Shown here one piece after another: positions 8,606 to 16,804 of a stretch of 31,480 nt of DNA. A program made the translations under genes and the position numbers. Position 1 is the stretch's first letter; every line of letters starts with the position of its first letter. A model generated the notes under the pieces. The model ran no database searches. It had not been told where the DNA came from and was given only the letters and a program-made list of their open reading frames with translations. Source of the DNA: Firmicutes bacterium UBA3920 (GTDB lineage: Bacteria > Bacillota > Clostridia > Caldicoprobacterales > Xylanivirgaceae); contig DGES01000031.1 in NCBI GenBank assembly GCA_002386065.1, positions 1 through 31,480 on the forward strand, read 5' to 3'.

Positions 8606-9193
8606 ATGGAATATTTTAACAAACTTATACTTTTATTTGTGAGCTCTGCACTTATAAATAATATAGTCTTATCGAGAACTATTGCCATATGTCCCTTTTT
8701 AGGGGTATCCAAGCGTGTAGATACTTCATTGGGTATGGGAATGGCAGTTATGTTTGTAATTGCCCTATCATCAGTTATCACATATGCAGTACATTATGCA
8801 ATACTTGTTCCCTTAGAGATAGAATATATGCAAGTAATTGCTTTCATATTGGTCATAGCTACCTTAGTTCAGCTTATTGAAATGATAATACAAAAGACTA
8901 GTCCTACATTATATAGTGCACTTGGTGTATATCTTCCACTTATAACTACAAACTGTGCGGTATTGGGTGTGGCAATAATGAATATACAAGAAGAGTATGA
9001 TTTAATACAGACTCTTGTAAATGGTATAGGTGTTTCACTTGGTTTTACACTTGCTATAGTGCTCTTTGCAGGTATTAGAGAGAGGTTAGAGCTGGCAGAT
9101 ATACCAGAACACCTTGAGGGGGTTCCAATTGCATTGATTACAGCAGGACTTATGTCTGTAGCTTTTATGGGATTCCAAGGTTTAATAAAGTAA
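8606..9193 (+). CDS. rnfA: Electron transport complex subunit RnfA
   Basis: RnfA is the membrane partner of RnfE and part of the transmembrane electron path of the Rnf complex. The 195-aa product has the hallmark NNIVLSRTIAICPFLGVSK near residues 17-35 and ITTNCAVLGVAIMN mid-protein, giving the two conserved cysteines. AAAGGGGGA precedes the start. It lies 15 nt after rnfE and 13 nt before rnfB. Confidence 0.96.
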   Translation: MEYFNKLILLFVSSALINNIVLSRTIAICPFLGVSKRVDTSLGMGMAVMFVIALSSVITYAVHYAILVPLEIEYMQVIAFILVIATLVQLIEMIIQKTSPTLYSALGVYLPLITTNCAVLGVAIMNIQEEYDLIQTLVNGIGVSLGFTLAIVLFAGIRERLELADIPEHLEGVPIALITAGLMSVAFMGFQGLIK

Positions 9194-9206
9194 GGGGGAG
9201 GGGAAA

Positions 9207-10193
9207 ATGATAGAAAGTATATTATATCCTATATTGATATTAAGTGGTATGGGTTTACTTTTTGGTGTAGGTCTTGCCCTTGCATATAAGAAATATGAAG
9301 TAAAGGTAGATCCTAAAGTGGAGAATGTACGAGAAGTATTGCCAGGGGCAAACTGCGGCGCATGTGGTTATCCAGGATGTGATGGTTTTGCGTCTGCGGT
9401 TGTAAGTGGTGAGGCTTCACCATCTGGTTGTCCTGTAGGAGGAGTAAGGGTAACTGAAGCTATATCCGAAATACTTGGAGTAGAAGTAGATATAGGAGAG
9501 GAACTTATAGCCAAAGTACTCTGTCAAGGTGGTAAGGATAAGGCAAAGGATAAATTTATATATGTAGGTGTGGAAGACTGTGTAGCTGCTTCTATGTTGT
9601 CAAATGGTCCTAAATCTTGTAGTTATGGCTGTTTAGGTTTGGGAAGTTGTGTTGAGGCATGTCAATTTGATGCCATTCATATAAATGAAAGAGGTATAGC
9701 CCAGGTGGATGAAGACAGATGTACTGCTTGTGGAAAGTGCATCGATGCCTGTCCTAAGGGGTTAATTGAAATGGTTCCAAAGAAGAGTCTTGTCCATGTT
9801 ATATGTATGTCCAAAGACAGAGGTAAAGATGTTAGGCAATATTGCGATATTGGTTGTATAGCATGCCAGATATGTGTAAAGGCATGTAAATTCGATGCCA
9901 TAGAAATAAAAAATAACGTGGCCAAGATAGATTATAGTAAATGCACTAATTGCATGGTATGTGCAGAGAAATGTCCTACAAATGCAATATATGCAAATTT
10001 TGAAAGACGAAAGATTGCCCATATAGATGCGAAAAAATGTATTGGATGTACAATATGCAGTCAAAATTGTTCATTTGATGCAATAGAAGGGGAAAGAAAA
10101 GTCAAGCATATGGTAGTTGATGAAAAATGCACAGGCTGTGGGATATGTGCAAGTAAATGCCCAACAGATGCAATAACTATGAGGGATAGATAA
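9207..10193 (+). CDS. rnfB: Electron transport complex subunit RnfB, multi-cluster ferredoxin type
   Basis: RnfB is the ferredoxin-facing entry subunit of Rnf. The product (328 aa) has one N-terminal membrane helix (about residues 5-26) and a GANCGACGYPGC iron-sulfur domain (Cys50, 53 and 58 plus a later SGCP). After this come three ferredoxin-like pairs. They comprise a first pair ending CTACGKCIDACP, a second (GCIACQICVKAC and CTNCMVCAEKCP) and a third (CIGCTICSQNC and CTGCGICASKCP). That allows about seven [4Fe-4S] clusters. The length resembles the long RnfB form known from acetogens. The start has GGGGGAGGGG upstream. The methyltransferase gene begins 3 nt after its stop codon. Confidence 0.95.
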   Translation: MIESILYPILILSGMGLLFGVGLALAYKKYEVKVDPKVENVREVLPGANCGACGYPGCDGFASAVVSGEASPSGCPVGGVRVTEAISEILGVEVDIGEELIAKVLCQGGKDKAKDKFIYVGVEDCVAASMLSNGPKSCSYGCLGLGSCVEACQFDAIHINERGIAQVDEDRCTACGKCIDACPKGLIEMVPKKSLVHVICMSKDRGKDVRQYCDIGCIACQICVKACKFDAIEIKNNVAKIDYSKCTNCMVCAEKCPTNAIYANFERRKIAHIDAKKCIGCTICSQNCSFDAIEGERKVKHMVVDEKCTGCGICASKCPTDAITMRDR

Positions 10194-10195
10194 CG

Positions 10196-11470
10196 ATGGA
10201 GAAAAATATATGTAGTAAAACGATAAAAGGGGAGAGATATTCTCCTCTTTATATAGAAAATGATAAAGATGTACATGGTATCTATTATTTTGGTGATATA
10301 TTAGATGTTTTAGAGGCATTGCTTCCTAAATATGAGGGACAGATACAGCTTATCTATATGGATCCTCCTTTTTTTACTGGACAGGTATTTAAATATCAAC
10401 AGCGGGTAGGTAAAATGGGTTGGGAAGGTGATAGGGATAAGATAATATCACATATTGCTTACATAGACAAATACGATAGGAAAGAATTTTTTAGTACAAT
10501 GGAAGAGATATTTCTATACACATATAGACTTCTTAGTGTGGATGGTTCTTTATATGTACATATTGATTATAGGACGAGTGCATATATTAAGATAATGTTA
10601 GACAATATTTTTGGAGAAGAGAATTTTTTAAATGAAATAATATGGCATTATAAAAGTGGAGGGAGAGCCAAAAAACACTTTAGTAGAAAACATGACAATA
10701 TATTGTTCTATAGAAAGTCTGATAAATATTATTTCAATATGGAAACTATTGGTATTCCTAGAGGATTGGATAGACGGAATAATATGAAAAAGGATGTAGA
10801 TGAAGACGGTAGAGTATATTGGTCAATAAAATCTGCTGGAAAAGAGTATAGATATTATGCTGATGATAAGATATATCCTAGCGATGTATGGGATGACATT
10901 CCCCATCTGCACCAAAAAAATCCTGAGAGGACAGGTTATGATACCCAAAAACCAGAGGCACTACTTGAGCGAATAGTTTTGGCTTCTTCACGACCAGGTG
11001 ATGTTGTGGCTGACTTTTTTGCAGGTTCAGGTACAACGTTGGCAGTTGCCCAGAATAATGGTCGAAACTGGATAGGAGTAGATAATAGCTTATTTTCTTT
11101 ACATACCTGTCGAAGGCGTTTAATTCCAAGTGCTAACTTCAATAAGATTGAATTTTTCTATTATGATGGAGCTGATGATGGAAATATTATTGTAGTAGAA
11201 AGCAATATTACCGACAAGTTAACATCGGATAAAAATAATTATATCTTATGCTTATCTGACTTTGTAGATGATGCAGCTACAGTAGATTTTTGGGGTGTAG
11301 GATATGTTAAGGGTGATATATACAACGGATTGAACTACAGCATGAGGACGCCAGATTCGCCGGAGTTATCTATGACACTTGCTTTGAATATATGTGAAAA
11401 AGGTAGTATATGTGTTCAAATTATAGATGTATATGGAGTTCAGGTCTTCTATAAAGAAAAGGAGACGTAA
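10196..11470 (+). CDS. Solitary site-specific DNA methyltransferase (beta-type amino-methyltransferase)
   Basis: The product (424 aa) has the N4-cytosine/N6-adenine methyltransferase motif IV DPPF at residues 56-59, which binds and activates the target amino group. The SAM-binding motif I FAGSGT follows at residues 275-280 and VDNS about 20 residues after it. Motif IV before motif I, with a ~200-residue presumed target-recognition region between, is the beta class arrangement. The last ~100 residues match no domain I know. No restriction endonuclease is nearby, so it looks like an orphan methylase. It starts 3 nt after rnfB and shares the operon terminator, so co-expression with Rnf is likely. 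The recognition site cannot be read from sequence. Confidence 0.88.
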   Translation: MEKNICSKTIKGERYSPLYIENDKDVHGIYYFGDILDVLEALLPKYEGQIQLIYMDPPFFTGQVFKYQQRVGKMGWEGDRDKIISHIAYIDKYDRKEFFSTMEEIFLYTYRLLSVDGSLYVHIDYRTSAYIKIMLDNIFGEENFLNEIIWHYKSGGRAKKHFSRKHDNILFYRKSDKYYFNMETIGIPRGLDRRNNMKKDVDEDGRVYWSIKSAGKEYRYYADDKIYPSDVWDDIPHLHQKNPERTGYDTQKPEALLERIVLASSRPGDVVADFFAGSGTTLAVAQNNGRNWIGVDNSLFSLHTCRRRLIPSANFNKIEFFYYDGADDGNIIVVESNITDKLTSDKNNYILCLSDFVDDAATVDFWGVGYVKGDIYNGLNYSMRTPDSPELSMTLALNICEKGSICVQIIDVYGVQVFYKEKET

Positions 11471-11566
11471 TTTATTTATGTTTAATTGCAAAATATAGTT
11501 ATAGAGCTATCAACTGTTCCCTTATTTTGATAATGCTATTCTTATAGATTTTTGTTATTTCAAGAA

Positions 11567-11618
11567 AAAGACCTCCCTTATATTTGTTACTTAGATATTG
11601 GGAGGTCTTTCTTTTTTT
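11567..11618. terminator. Bidirectional terminator between the rnf operon and the GerMN gene
   Basis: The perfect 11-bp stem AAAGACCTCCC (11567-11577) / GGGAGGTCTTT (11600-11610) has a 22-nt AT-rich loop and is followed by CTTTTTTTAT. The minus strand also carries a T-rich tail, so it can end both converging transcripts. Confidence 0.88.
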
Positions 11619-11695
11619 ATCTAAATCGATTGTATAGTAATAAATATATATTTTAATTATTTTTAACAGACATAGTTTAATTTATAGACTACTGA

Positions 11696-12358
11696 CTATT
11701 CAACCTTGCTTATTTTTGGATCGGGCTTAATAGGTTCCGTAATATCCATATGCCCAGCTAAACTATCTATAACTTTTCCTTCGATCAATATCTGAACGGA
11801 ATCGATATTAAGTTCAGGATTCAATGCAAGGGTATTTACTATAGAGTATATTGTGTGTAATTCACCTGTACTTCCACCCCAGTGATTTTCTTGAAGTTCT
11901 TTACTGAAGTTTACATATGCCACATTATCTTCGATTTTCACATCGATGAGCTTTGTACCATCAGGTATTGTCTTTCTATTTGCTTCATCTTTTGGACCTT
12001 CTATGAGGGCATTTAAAAGGGCTTCAGGAGTTAGCTCATCAAATTCTCTTTCTTCACCATTTAAATACTCGGCATTTTCGTCACTAAAATATAAAACAGC
12101 TTTGGCCTTTTCACCTTCACTAATATCATCATCGTTAGTATCCTCTTGATTTTGATCGGGTTTATCATTATCTTCTATAGAATCTTCTTCATTGGTATTT
12201 TCTTCATCAGTATCTTCTTTTTCAATATTCTCTTTATCTTCTACATCTATATTATCTGTAGGTGTAGTTTCAGGTTTTTGGTTATTATTGACGCTAGCAC
12301 ATCCTATCAAACTCAGTGCCAATACAGCTATTAAAATATAAGTTATTATCTTTTTCAA
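11696..12358 (-). CDS. GerMN-domain lipoprotein (sporulation/germination type)
   Basis: The 220-aa product has a signal peptide with lipobox LIGC (Cys20). A very acidic low-complexity linker (about residues 24-85, rich in E, D, N) follows, then a GerMN domain (about 86-200) with LTPEALLNALIEGP and VAYVNFSKEL. GerMN domains occur in GerM and other cell-envelope proteins of spore formers. The start is TTG at 12358 with AGGAGG 8 nt upstream; an ATG nearer the ribosome binding site is out of frame. A role in sporulation is inferred from the family. Confidence 0.85.
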   Translation of the reverse strand: MKKIITYILIAVLALSLIGCASVNNNQKPETTPTDNIDVEDKENIEKEDTDEENTNEEDSIEDNDKPDQNQEDTNDDDISEGEKAKAVLYFSDENAEYLNGEEREFDELTPEALLNALIEGPKDEANRKTIPDGTKLIDVKIEDNVAYVNFSKELQENHWGGSTGELHTIYSIVNTLALNPELNIDSVQILIEGKVIDSLAGHMDITEPIKPDPKISKVE

Positions 12359-12753
12359 TTTCCATACCTCCTCTAATTTTGACTAGCAACTCATGTAATA
12401 GATTATATACCAATAATTTTACACAAGTTTTACTGCATTATAACATTTGGATTAACTTTTTCCAAATTAATGATTATTCTAAGTTTCTGCAAAAAACCAG
12501 ATGAGTCCATATAATCTTAATTGTACCCAGTTTTACGTTGTTTTTAGGCAGTTTATTATATTATTTTAAGTTTCCCCATTTTTTGTGAATAATGATTTAT
12601 GTAAACAGCTAATAAAATACCACAAATTTAAGTAATTAACAAGTCCAACTAATTTCATTGTTTTTTTAAGTATATCATACATTGAATTTTTGCTAAAAAT
12701 ATGTAACAATAGACTGTAGTGGGAAAATAAAAATGCAAATCGGAGGTAATACT
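12359..12753. other. AT-rich divergent intergenic region
   Basis: This region separates the GerMN gene (minus) from mtnP (plus). It contains a small AT-rich hairpin (ATTTGGA 12445-12451 / TCCAAAT 12461-12467) and a candidate mtnP promoter at 12682-12710. I looked for an S-box (SAM) riboswitch ahead of mtnP and saw none. Confidence 0.5.
12682..12710 (+). promoter_or_regulatory. Candidate promoter for mtnPA
   Basis: TTGAAT (12682-12687) and TAACAA/AACAAT (12704-12710) are separated by 16-17 nt, about 45 bp upstream of the mtnP start. Confidence 0.35.
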
Positions 12754-13533
12754 ATGATGAGAAGAGCTGATATAGGCGTATTTGGTGGTTCTGGATTCTA
12801 TTCACTTATGGAAGATGTAGAGGAAGTGACTGTACCTACCCCCTATGGGGCACCTAGTGACAAGATCGCCATCGCAGACATAGATGGCAAGAAGGTAGCT
12901 TTTTTACCACGGCATGGGAAAGATCATCAATATCCACCGCATAAGATACCTTATAGGGCTAATCTTTATGCTATGAAAAAATTGGGAGTAACCCAAATAA
13001 TAGCACCTACTGCGTCAGGCAGTCTAAAACCTGATATAAAGCCAGGAGATTTTGTGGTGACGGATCAATTTGTAGATAGGACTTGGGGTAGAAATGATAC
13101 ATATTACGATGGGCCTGAGGTTAGGCATATAAGTTCTGCCCATCCATATTGTGATCGATTAAGGAAATTGGCGCTAGAGGTAGGTCAAGAACAAGGTGTT
13201 ACAATTCATGATGGAGGCACTGTAGTGGTGATTCAAGGGCCACGTTTTTCTAGTAAGTCAGAGAGCCGATGGTTTAGTAGCATGGGATGGGATGTTATAA
13301 ATATGACACAATATCCTGAGGTTATATTAGCTAGGGAACTTAACATATGTTATATGAATATTGCACTTATAACTGACTATGATGCAGGTTTAGAAGGTAG
13401 AGATGATATACTTCCTGTTACAGAAGAAGAAGTATTAAGGGTATCGCAAGAGAACAATGATAAAGTAAAGGCACTTATATTTGAGATGATAGCCCGTATG
13501 GATACAAATATAGATTGCGACTGTCATATGTAA
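12754..13533 (+). CDS. mtnP: S-methyl-5'-thioadenosine phosphorylase
   Basis: The enzyme cleaves methylthioadenosine with phosphate to adenine and methylthioribose-1-phosphate. The product (about 259 aa) begins ADIGVFGGSGFYSLM, has the phosphate-binding segment LPRHGKDHQYPPHKIPYRAN, and TASGSLKPDI, which fits methylthioadenosine phosphorylases better than inosine/guanosine phosphorylases. An upstream ATG at 12733 precedes the ribosome binding site GGAGGT (12742-12747), so the ATG at 12754 is preferred. It lies 19 nt upstream of mtnA, whose substrate it makes. Confidence 0.92.
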   Translation: MMRRADIGVFGGSGFYSLMEDVEEVTVPTPYGAPSDKIAIADIDGKKVAFLPRHGKDHQYPPHKIPYRANLYAMKKLGVTQIIAPTASGSLKPDIKPGDFVVTDQFVDRTWGRNDTYYDGPEVRHISSAHPYCDRLRKLALEVGQEQGVTIHDGGTVVVIQGPRFSSKSESRWFSSMGWDVINMTQYPEVILARELNICYMNIALITDYDAGLEGRDDILPVTEEEVLRVSQENNDKVKALIFEMIARMDTNIDCDCHM

Positions 13534-13552
13534 AAATAGATGGGGGGATTAT

Positions 13553-14593
13553 GTGTATACTTTGAGATGGCAAGATAATAAACTATACCTTTTGGATCAG
13601 ACCAAATTACCTGTTGAACATGTTGATATTGAATGCAGCACATATGAGGAAGTGGCAGATGCAATAAAAAATATGAAGGTTAGAGGAGCGCCGGCTATTG
13701 GAGTAACAGCTGCATATGGTATTGTACTTGGTGCAATGGAGTATGTGGGCGATAAAGGTGAACCATTTTTCTCTCATATGGAAGAGGTATCTAGAGTATT
13801 GGCCGGTACCAGACCTACAGCCGTAAATCTTTTTTGGGCAATAGAGCGCATGATGTCCATTGTCCGTGATAATATGGATAAATCTCTAGATGAGATAAGG
13901 AGACTACTTTTAGACGAGGCCCATAAAATAAAATATGAAGATATTGAAGCAAACAAAAAGATGGGTCGATTTGGCCAGGAACTCTTAAAAGACGGGGATA
14001 CAATACTTACCCATTGTAATGCAGGTGCCCTTGCAACGGCAGGTTATGGTACTGCTTTAGGGGTCATTAGAGCGGCGGTAGAAGCTGGAAAGGATATAAA
14101 AGTTTATGCTGATGAAACAAGGCCATATCTCCAAGGAGCAAGGCTGACTGCATGGGAGCTTATGGAAGATGGTATTCCTGTAACTCTTATTACAGATAAT
14201 ATGGCAGGTTATTTTATGCGAAAGGGAGCGATCACAGGTGTAATTGTAGGTGCAGATAGGATTGCAGCCAATGGAGATGTGGCGAACAAAATAGGTACAT
14301 ATACCGTTGCTGTATTGGCAAAAGAAAACAATATACCATTTTATGTTGCAGCACCTACTTCAACATTTGATCTTGCCTTGGAATCAGGAGAAAAAATTCC
14401 CATAGAAGAACGGGATCCGAGAGAAGTAACCCATATACAAGGGAAACGTATTGCTCCTTATGATGTAAAAGTAAAAAATCCGGCCTTTGATGTGACTCCC
14501 AACAGGTATGTAACGGCTATAATAACAGAAAAAGGTGTGGCACATCCACCTTATGGCAGCAGTTTAAAAGAACTTGTGCTAAAAGCTCAATAA
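13553..14593 (+). CDS. mtnA: S-methyl-5-thioribose-1-phosphate isomerase
   Basis: The enzyme converts methylthioribose-1-phosphate to methylthioribulose-1-phosphate, the step after MtnP in methionine salvage or the related dihydroxyacetone phosphate shunt. The product (346 aa) has RGAPAIG near residue 44, GTRPTAVNLFWAI, HCNAGALATAGYG with the catalytic Cys155, ETRPYLQGARLTAWEL, and VGADRIAANGDVANKIGTY with the catalytic Asp235. The start is GTG at 13553 behind GGGGGG; an ATG overlapping it is out of frame. No further salvage gene follows, only a terminator. Confidence 0.95.
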   Translation: MYTLRWQDNKLYLLDQTKLPVEHVDIECSTYEEVADAIKNMKVRGAPAIGVTAAYGIVLGAMEYVGDKGEPFFSHMEEVSRVLAGTRPTAVNLFWAIERMMSIVRDNMDKSLDEIRRLLLDEAHKIKYEDIEANKKMGRFGQELLKDGDTILTHCNAGALATAGYGTALGVIRAAVEAGKDIKVYADETRPYLQGARLTAWELMEDGIPVTLITDNMAGYFMRKGAITGVIVGADRIAANGDVANKIGTYTVAVLAKENNIPFYVAAPTSTFDLALESGEKIPIEERDPREVTHIQGKRIAPYDVKVKNPAFDVTPNRYVTAIITEKGVAHPPYGSSLKELVLKAQ

Positions 14594-14663
14594 GACTAAA
14601 GGGCATCAAATAATACTCTACCTAATTCAAAATACTTTTGGTCAATATGGCTAAAAGCCTCCT

Positions 14664-14693
14664 AATAACGCTTTTTTAAAAAGCGTTATTTTT
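14664..14693 (+). terminator. Rho-independent terminator after mtnA
   Basis: AATAACGCTTTTT and AAAAAGCGTTATT form a long stem at 14664-14690 with a minimal loop, followed by TTT. Confidence 0.8.
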
Positions 14694-14745
14694 CACTTAT
14701 AAAAATTGCTTACTTTGGCAAACTATTATAGGAGGTGAATTGAGC

Positions 14746-15273
14746 ATGACCAAAAATAAAAGGTTACTTTTGTTTTTAGTAAGTGTAATCTTAGTAATTG
14801 CCATTATTGTTGGATGCGCTCCTACTGAAAAGAGGGACGAAACCCCAACGAAGGACACAACACCCAAAGATACAACCCCAGAAGATACAACCAAGGATAG
14901 AGATACTACAAAAGAGGAAAAACCAGATACAACCACTAAAGATACACGCAGTGAAGATGCAAAGAAAATTGCTGATAAGGTAGAAGATTTAGAAGAAGTT
15001 GATTCTGCTACATGTCTTATAACGGATGATACGGCCATGATTGGTGTGCAATTTAGCGAACAATACAAAGGCGAGCTTACTGATGAAATAAAAGAAAAGG
15101 TTGAAGATGTAGCAAAGGAAACCGATAAAGACATTACAAAAGTGGTTGTTACTGCTGATCCTGATCTCTATAAGCGTATCGAAACCATAGTAAAAGATAT
15201 TGCTGAAGGCAAGCCCCTTACTGGTTTTAAGGACGAAATAGATGAAATATTAAACAGAATACAGCCTAAATAG
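14746..15273 (+). CDS. YhcN/YlaJ-family sporulation lipoprotein
   Basis: The product (175 aa) has a signal peptide with lipobox IVGC (Cys24), a Thr/Asp/Lys-rich low-complexity linker (about 27-68, repeated DTT-type units), and a C-terminal YhcN/YlaJ domain with SEDAKKIADKVEDLEEVDSA and KVVVTADPDLYKRI. Family members are associated with the forespore or spore inner membrane and with germination. A TTG at 14740 is only 2 nt from AGGAGGTG (14730-14737); the ATG at 14746 has 8-nt spacing and is chosen. The stop codon is the first triplet of the terminator stem. Confidence 0.88.
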   Translation: MTKNKRLLLFLVSVILVIAIIVGCAPTEKRDETPTKDTTPKDTTPEDTTKDRDTTKEEKPDTTTKDTRSEDAKKIADKVEDLEEVDSATCLITDDTAMIGVQFSEQYKGELTDEIKEKVEDVAKETDKDITKVVVTADPDLYKRIETIVKDIAEGKPLTGFKDEIDEILNRIQPK

Positions 15274-15305
15274 TTTAGAGGGGTTCTCCCCTCTAAACTA
15301 TTTTT
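15271..15305 (+). terminator. Rho-independent terminator overlapping the yhcN-like stop codon
   Basis: A perfect 13-bp stem (15271-15283 with 15288-15300) has a TTCT loop, followed by TTTTT. The gene's TAG stop forms its first three bases. Confidence 0.93.
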
Positions 15306-15338
15306 GGTCGGGATTATTAATTGAACAATTTATATATA

Positions 15339-15367
15339 TTGATTGTATGAACTTGATTATCTATATC
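15339..15367 (+). promoter_or_regulatory. Candidate promoter for the M16-like pair
   Basis: TTGATT (15339-15344) and TATATC (15362-15367) are separated by 17 nt in the 215-bp gap before the first M16-like gene. The gap is AT-rich and other promoter-like pairs can be drawn, so confidence is low. Confidence 0.3.
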
Positions 15368-15520
15368 GATTTAAAGGATTTCAATATAATTCATGCATTA
15401 TTAGAGGGGTTTTTCTATGTAATAACGAATATTATATTGGATACGGATATAAATTAAGAGATTTTACATGACTTATTTGATTTATTGACTATTTAATAAA
15501 TATTGAAGGAGGCTTGACAA

Positions 15521-16786
15521 TTGAGAGAATTTGAGAAAATGAATATAGGGCAAGGTATAGACTTATATGTTTTGCCAACTGATAAATTTAAGACGGTATC
15601 CATAAGCTATTGTTTTCATAGAGATCTAGATGAGTATTATACATATAATGCTCTAGTACCAGCGGTTATACGAAGGGGCTGTGAAGGCTATGAAACAATA
15701 CAGGACATTGAGAGTTATCTAGAACGCCAATATGGTGCCATATTTGATGTAGGTATACAAAAAAAAGGTGAGAGACATATATTAAGGTTTTCCATGGATA
15801 TAGTAAATGATAACTATATACCAAATGGAGATACAGCTGTAGTGGCTCAGGCATTTTACTTTTTGAATCGAATTATAACTAAACCTGTGGTGGAAGGTAG
15901 AGGTTTCAAGGCAGAGTATGTAGAACAGGAAAAAGAAAATTTAAGAAATAGAATAGAAGGACTAATAAATGATAAGATGGCTTATAGTATAGAAAGATGT
16001 ATACAGTTGATGTGTGAAGGTGAAAAGTATAGCCGATATGTATATGGCAGTGTGGACGATATAGATGCTATAGATAATGTTAATTTATATGATGTATATA
16101 GAGATATATTAGCTACCAGCCCATTGGATATATTCGTAATAGGTGACGTTGATAGTTTAAAGTTGAAAACAATATTAGAGAATAGCCTTGATGTAAAAAG
16201 AGGTGCTATAAAAACTATTCCAGAGACTGTCATAAAAAAAGTAGGCATTAAACCTAGGGAATATGTGGAGCGTATGAATATTACACAAGGAAAACTCAAT
16301 ATGGGATTTAGAACTAATATCTTGTATACAGAGGATGATTATTATCCTCTTATGGTATGTTCTAGTGTACTTGGAGGTGGACCTCATTCTAAGTTATTTA
16401 TAAACGTCAGGGAAAAGTCCAGTCTTGCATATTATGCATTTTCCCAGTTAGAGAAGTTTAAGGGCTTGATGTTAGTAGGTGCAGGAATAGACTTTGATAA
16501 TTATGATCAGACTATAAAGATAGTAAATAAACAGTTAGAGGATATAAGAGAAGGTATTATATCTGATAAGGAGTTAGATGCATCTAAAAAAAGTATTATA
16601 ACGGCTCTAAAGGGCATAAAGGATCAACCAGGTCAGATAATAGACTATTATTTGGGTAATGTCATATCTGGTTCAAGAAAAACTATAGATGAGGTTATTG
16701 AATCTGTGAATGTCGTAGAAAGGGAAGATGTGGCAAGAGTTTGCAACAAGATAAAATTGGATACAATATATTTTTTGCGAAATTAG
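15521..16786 (+). CDS. M16-family protein without zinc motif, YmfF (YfmF) type
   Basis: The 421-aa product is homologous to insulinase/processing-peptidase (M16) subunits. It has two similar halves and, in the C-terminal half, the R/Y-type segment VREKSSLAYYAFSQ. The HxxEH zinc motif is absent, so it is probably the non-catalytic partner of the next gene's product. Such YmfF/YmfH pairs are conserved in Firmicutes and annotated as associated with EF-P 5-aminopentanol modification. Their direct role is not established by this sequence. The start is TTG at 15521 with AAGGAGG 8 nt upstream. Confidence 0.85.
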   Translation: MREFEKMNIGQGIDLYVLPTDKFKTVSISYCFHRDLDEYYTYNALVPAVIRRGCEGYETIQDIESYLERQYGAIFDVGIQKKGERHILRFSMDIVNDNYIPNGDTAVVAQAFYFLNRIITKPVVEGRGFKAEYVEQEKENLRNRIEGLINDKMAYSIERCIQLMCEGEKYSRYVYGSVDDIDAIDNVNLYDVYRDILATSPLDIFVIGDVDSLKLKTILENSLDVKRGAIKTIPETVIKKVGIKPREYVERMNITQGKLNMGFRTNILYTEDDYYPLMVCSSVLGGGPHSKLFINVREKSSLAYYAFSQLEKFKGLMLVGAGIDFDNYDQTIKIVNKQLEDIREGIISDKELDASKKSIITALKGIKDQPGQIIDYYLGNVISGSRKTIDEVIESVNVVEREDVARVCNKIKLDTIYFLRN

Positions 16787-16804
16787 GGAAGGGATGAGTG
16801 GATT

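Noticed and set aside
12359..12753. Possible SAM (S-box) riboswitch ahead of mtnP
   Set aside because: No S-box conserved core or terminator pair was visible; only a small AT-rich hairpin.
14850..14960. Repeat array resembling a minisatellite in the yhcN-like gene
   Set aside because: The repeated ACA-rich units simply encode the Thr/Asp/Lys linker of the lipoprotein, common in such proteins.
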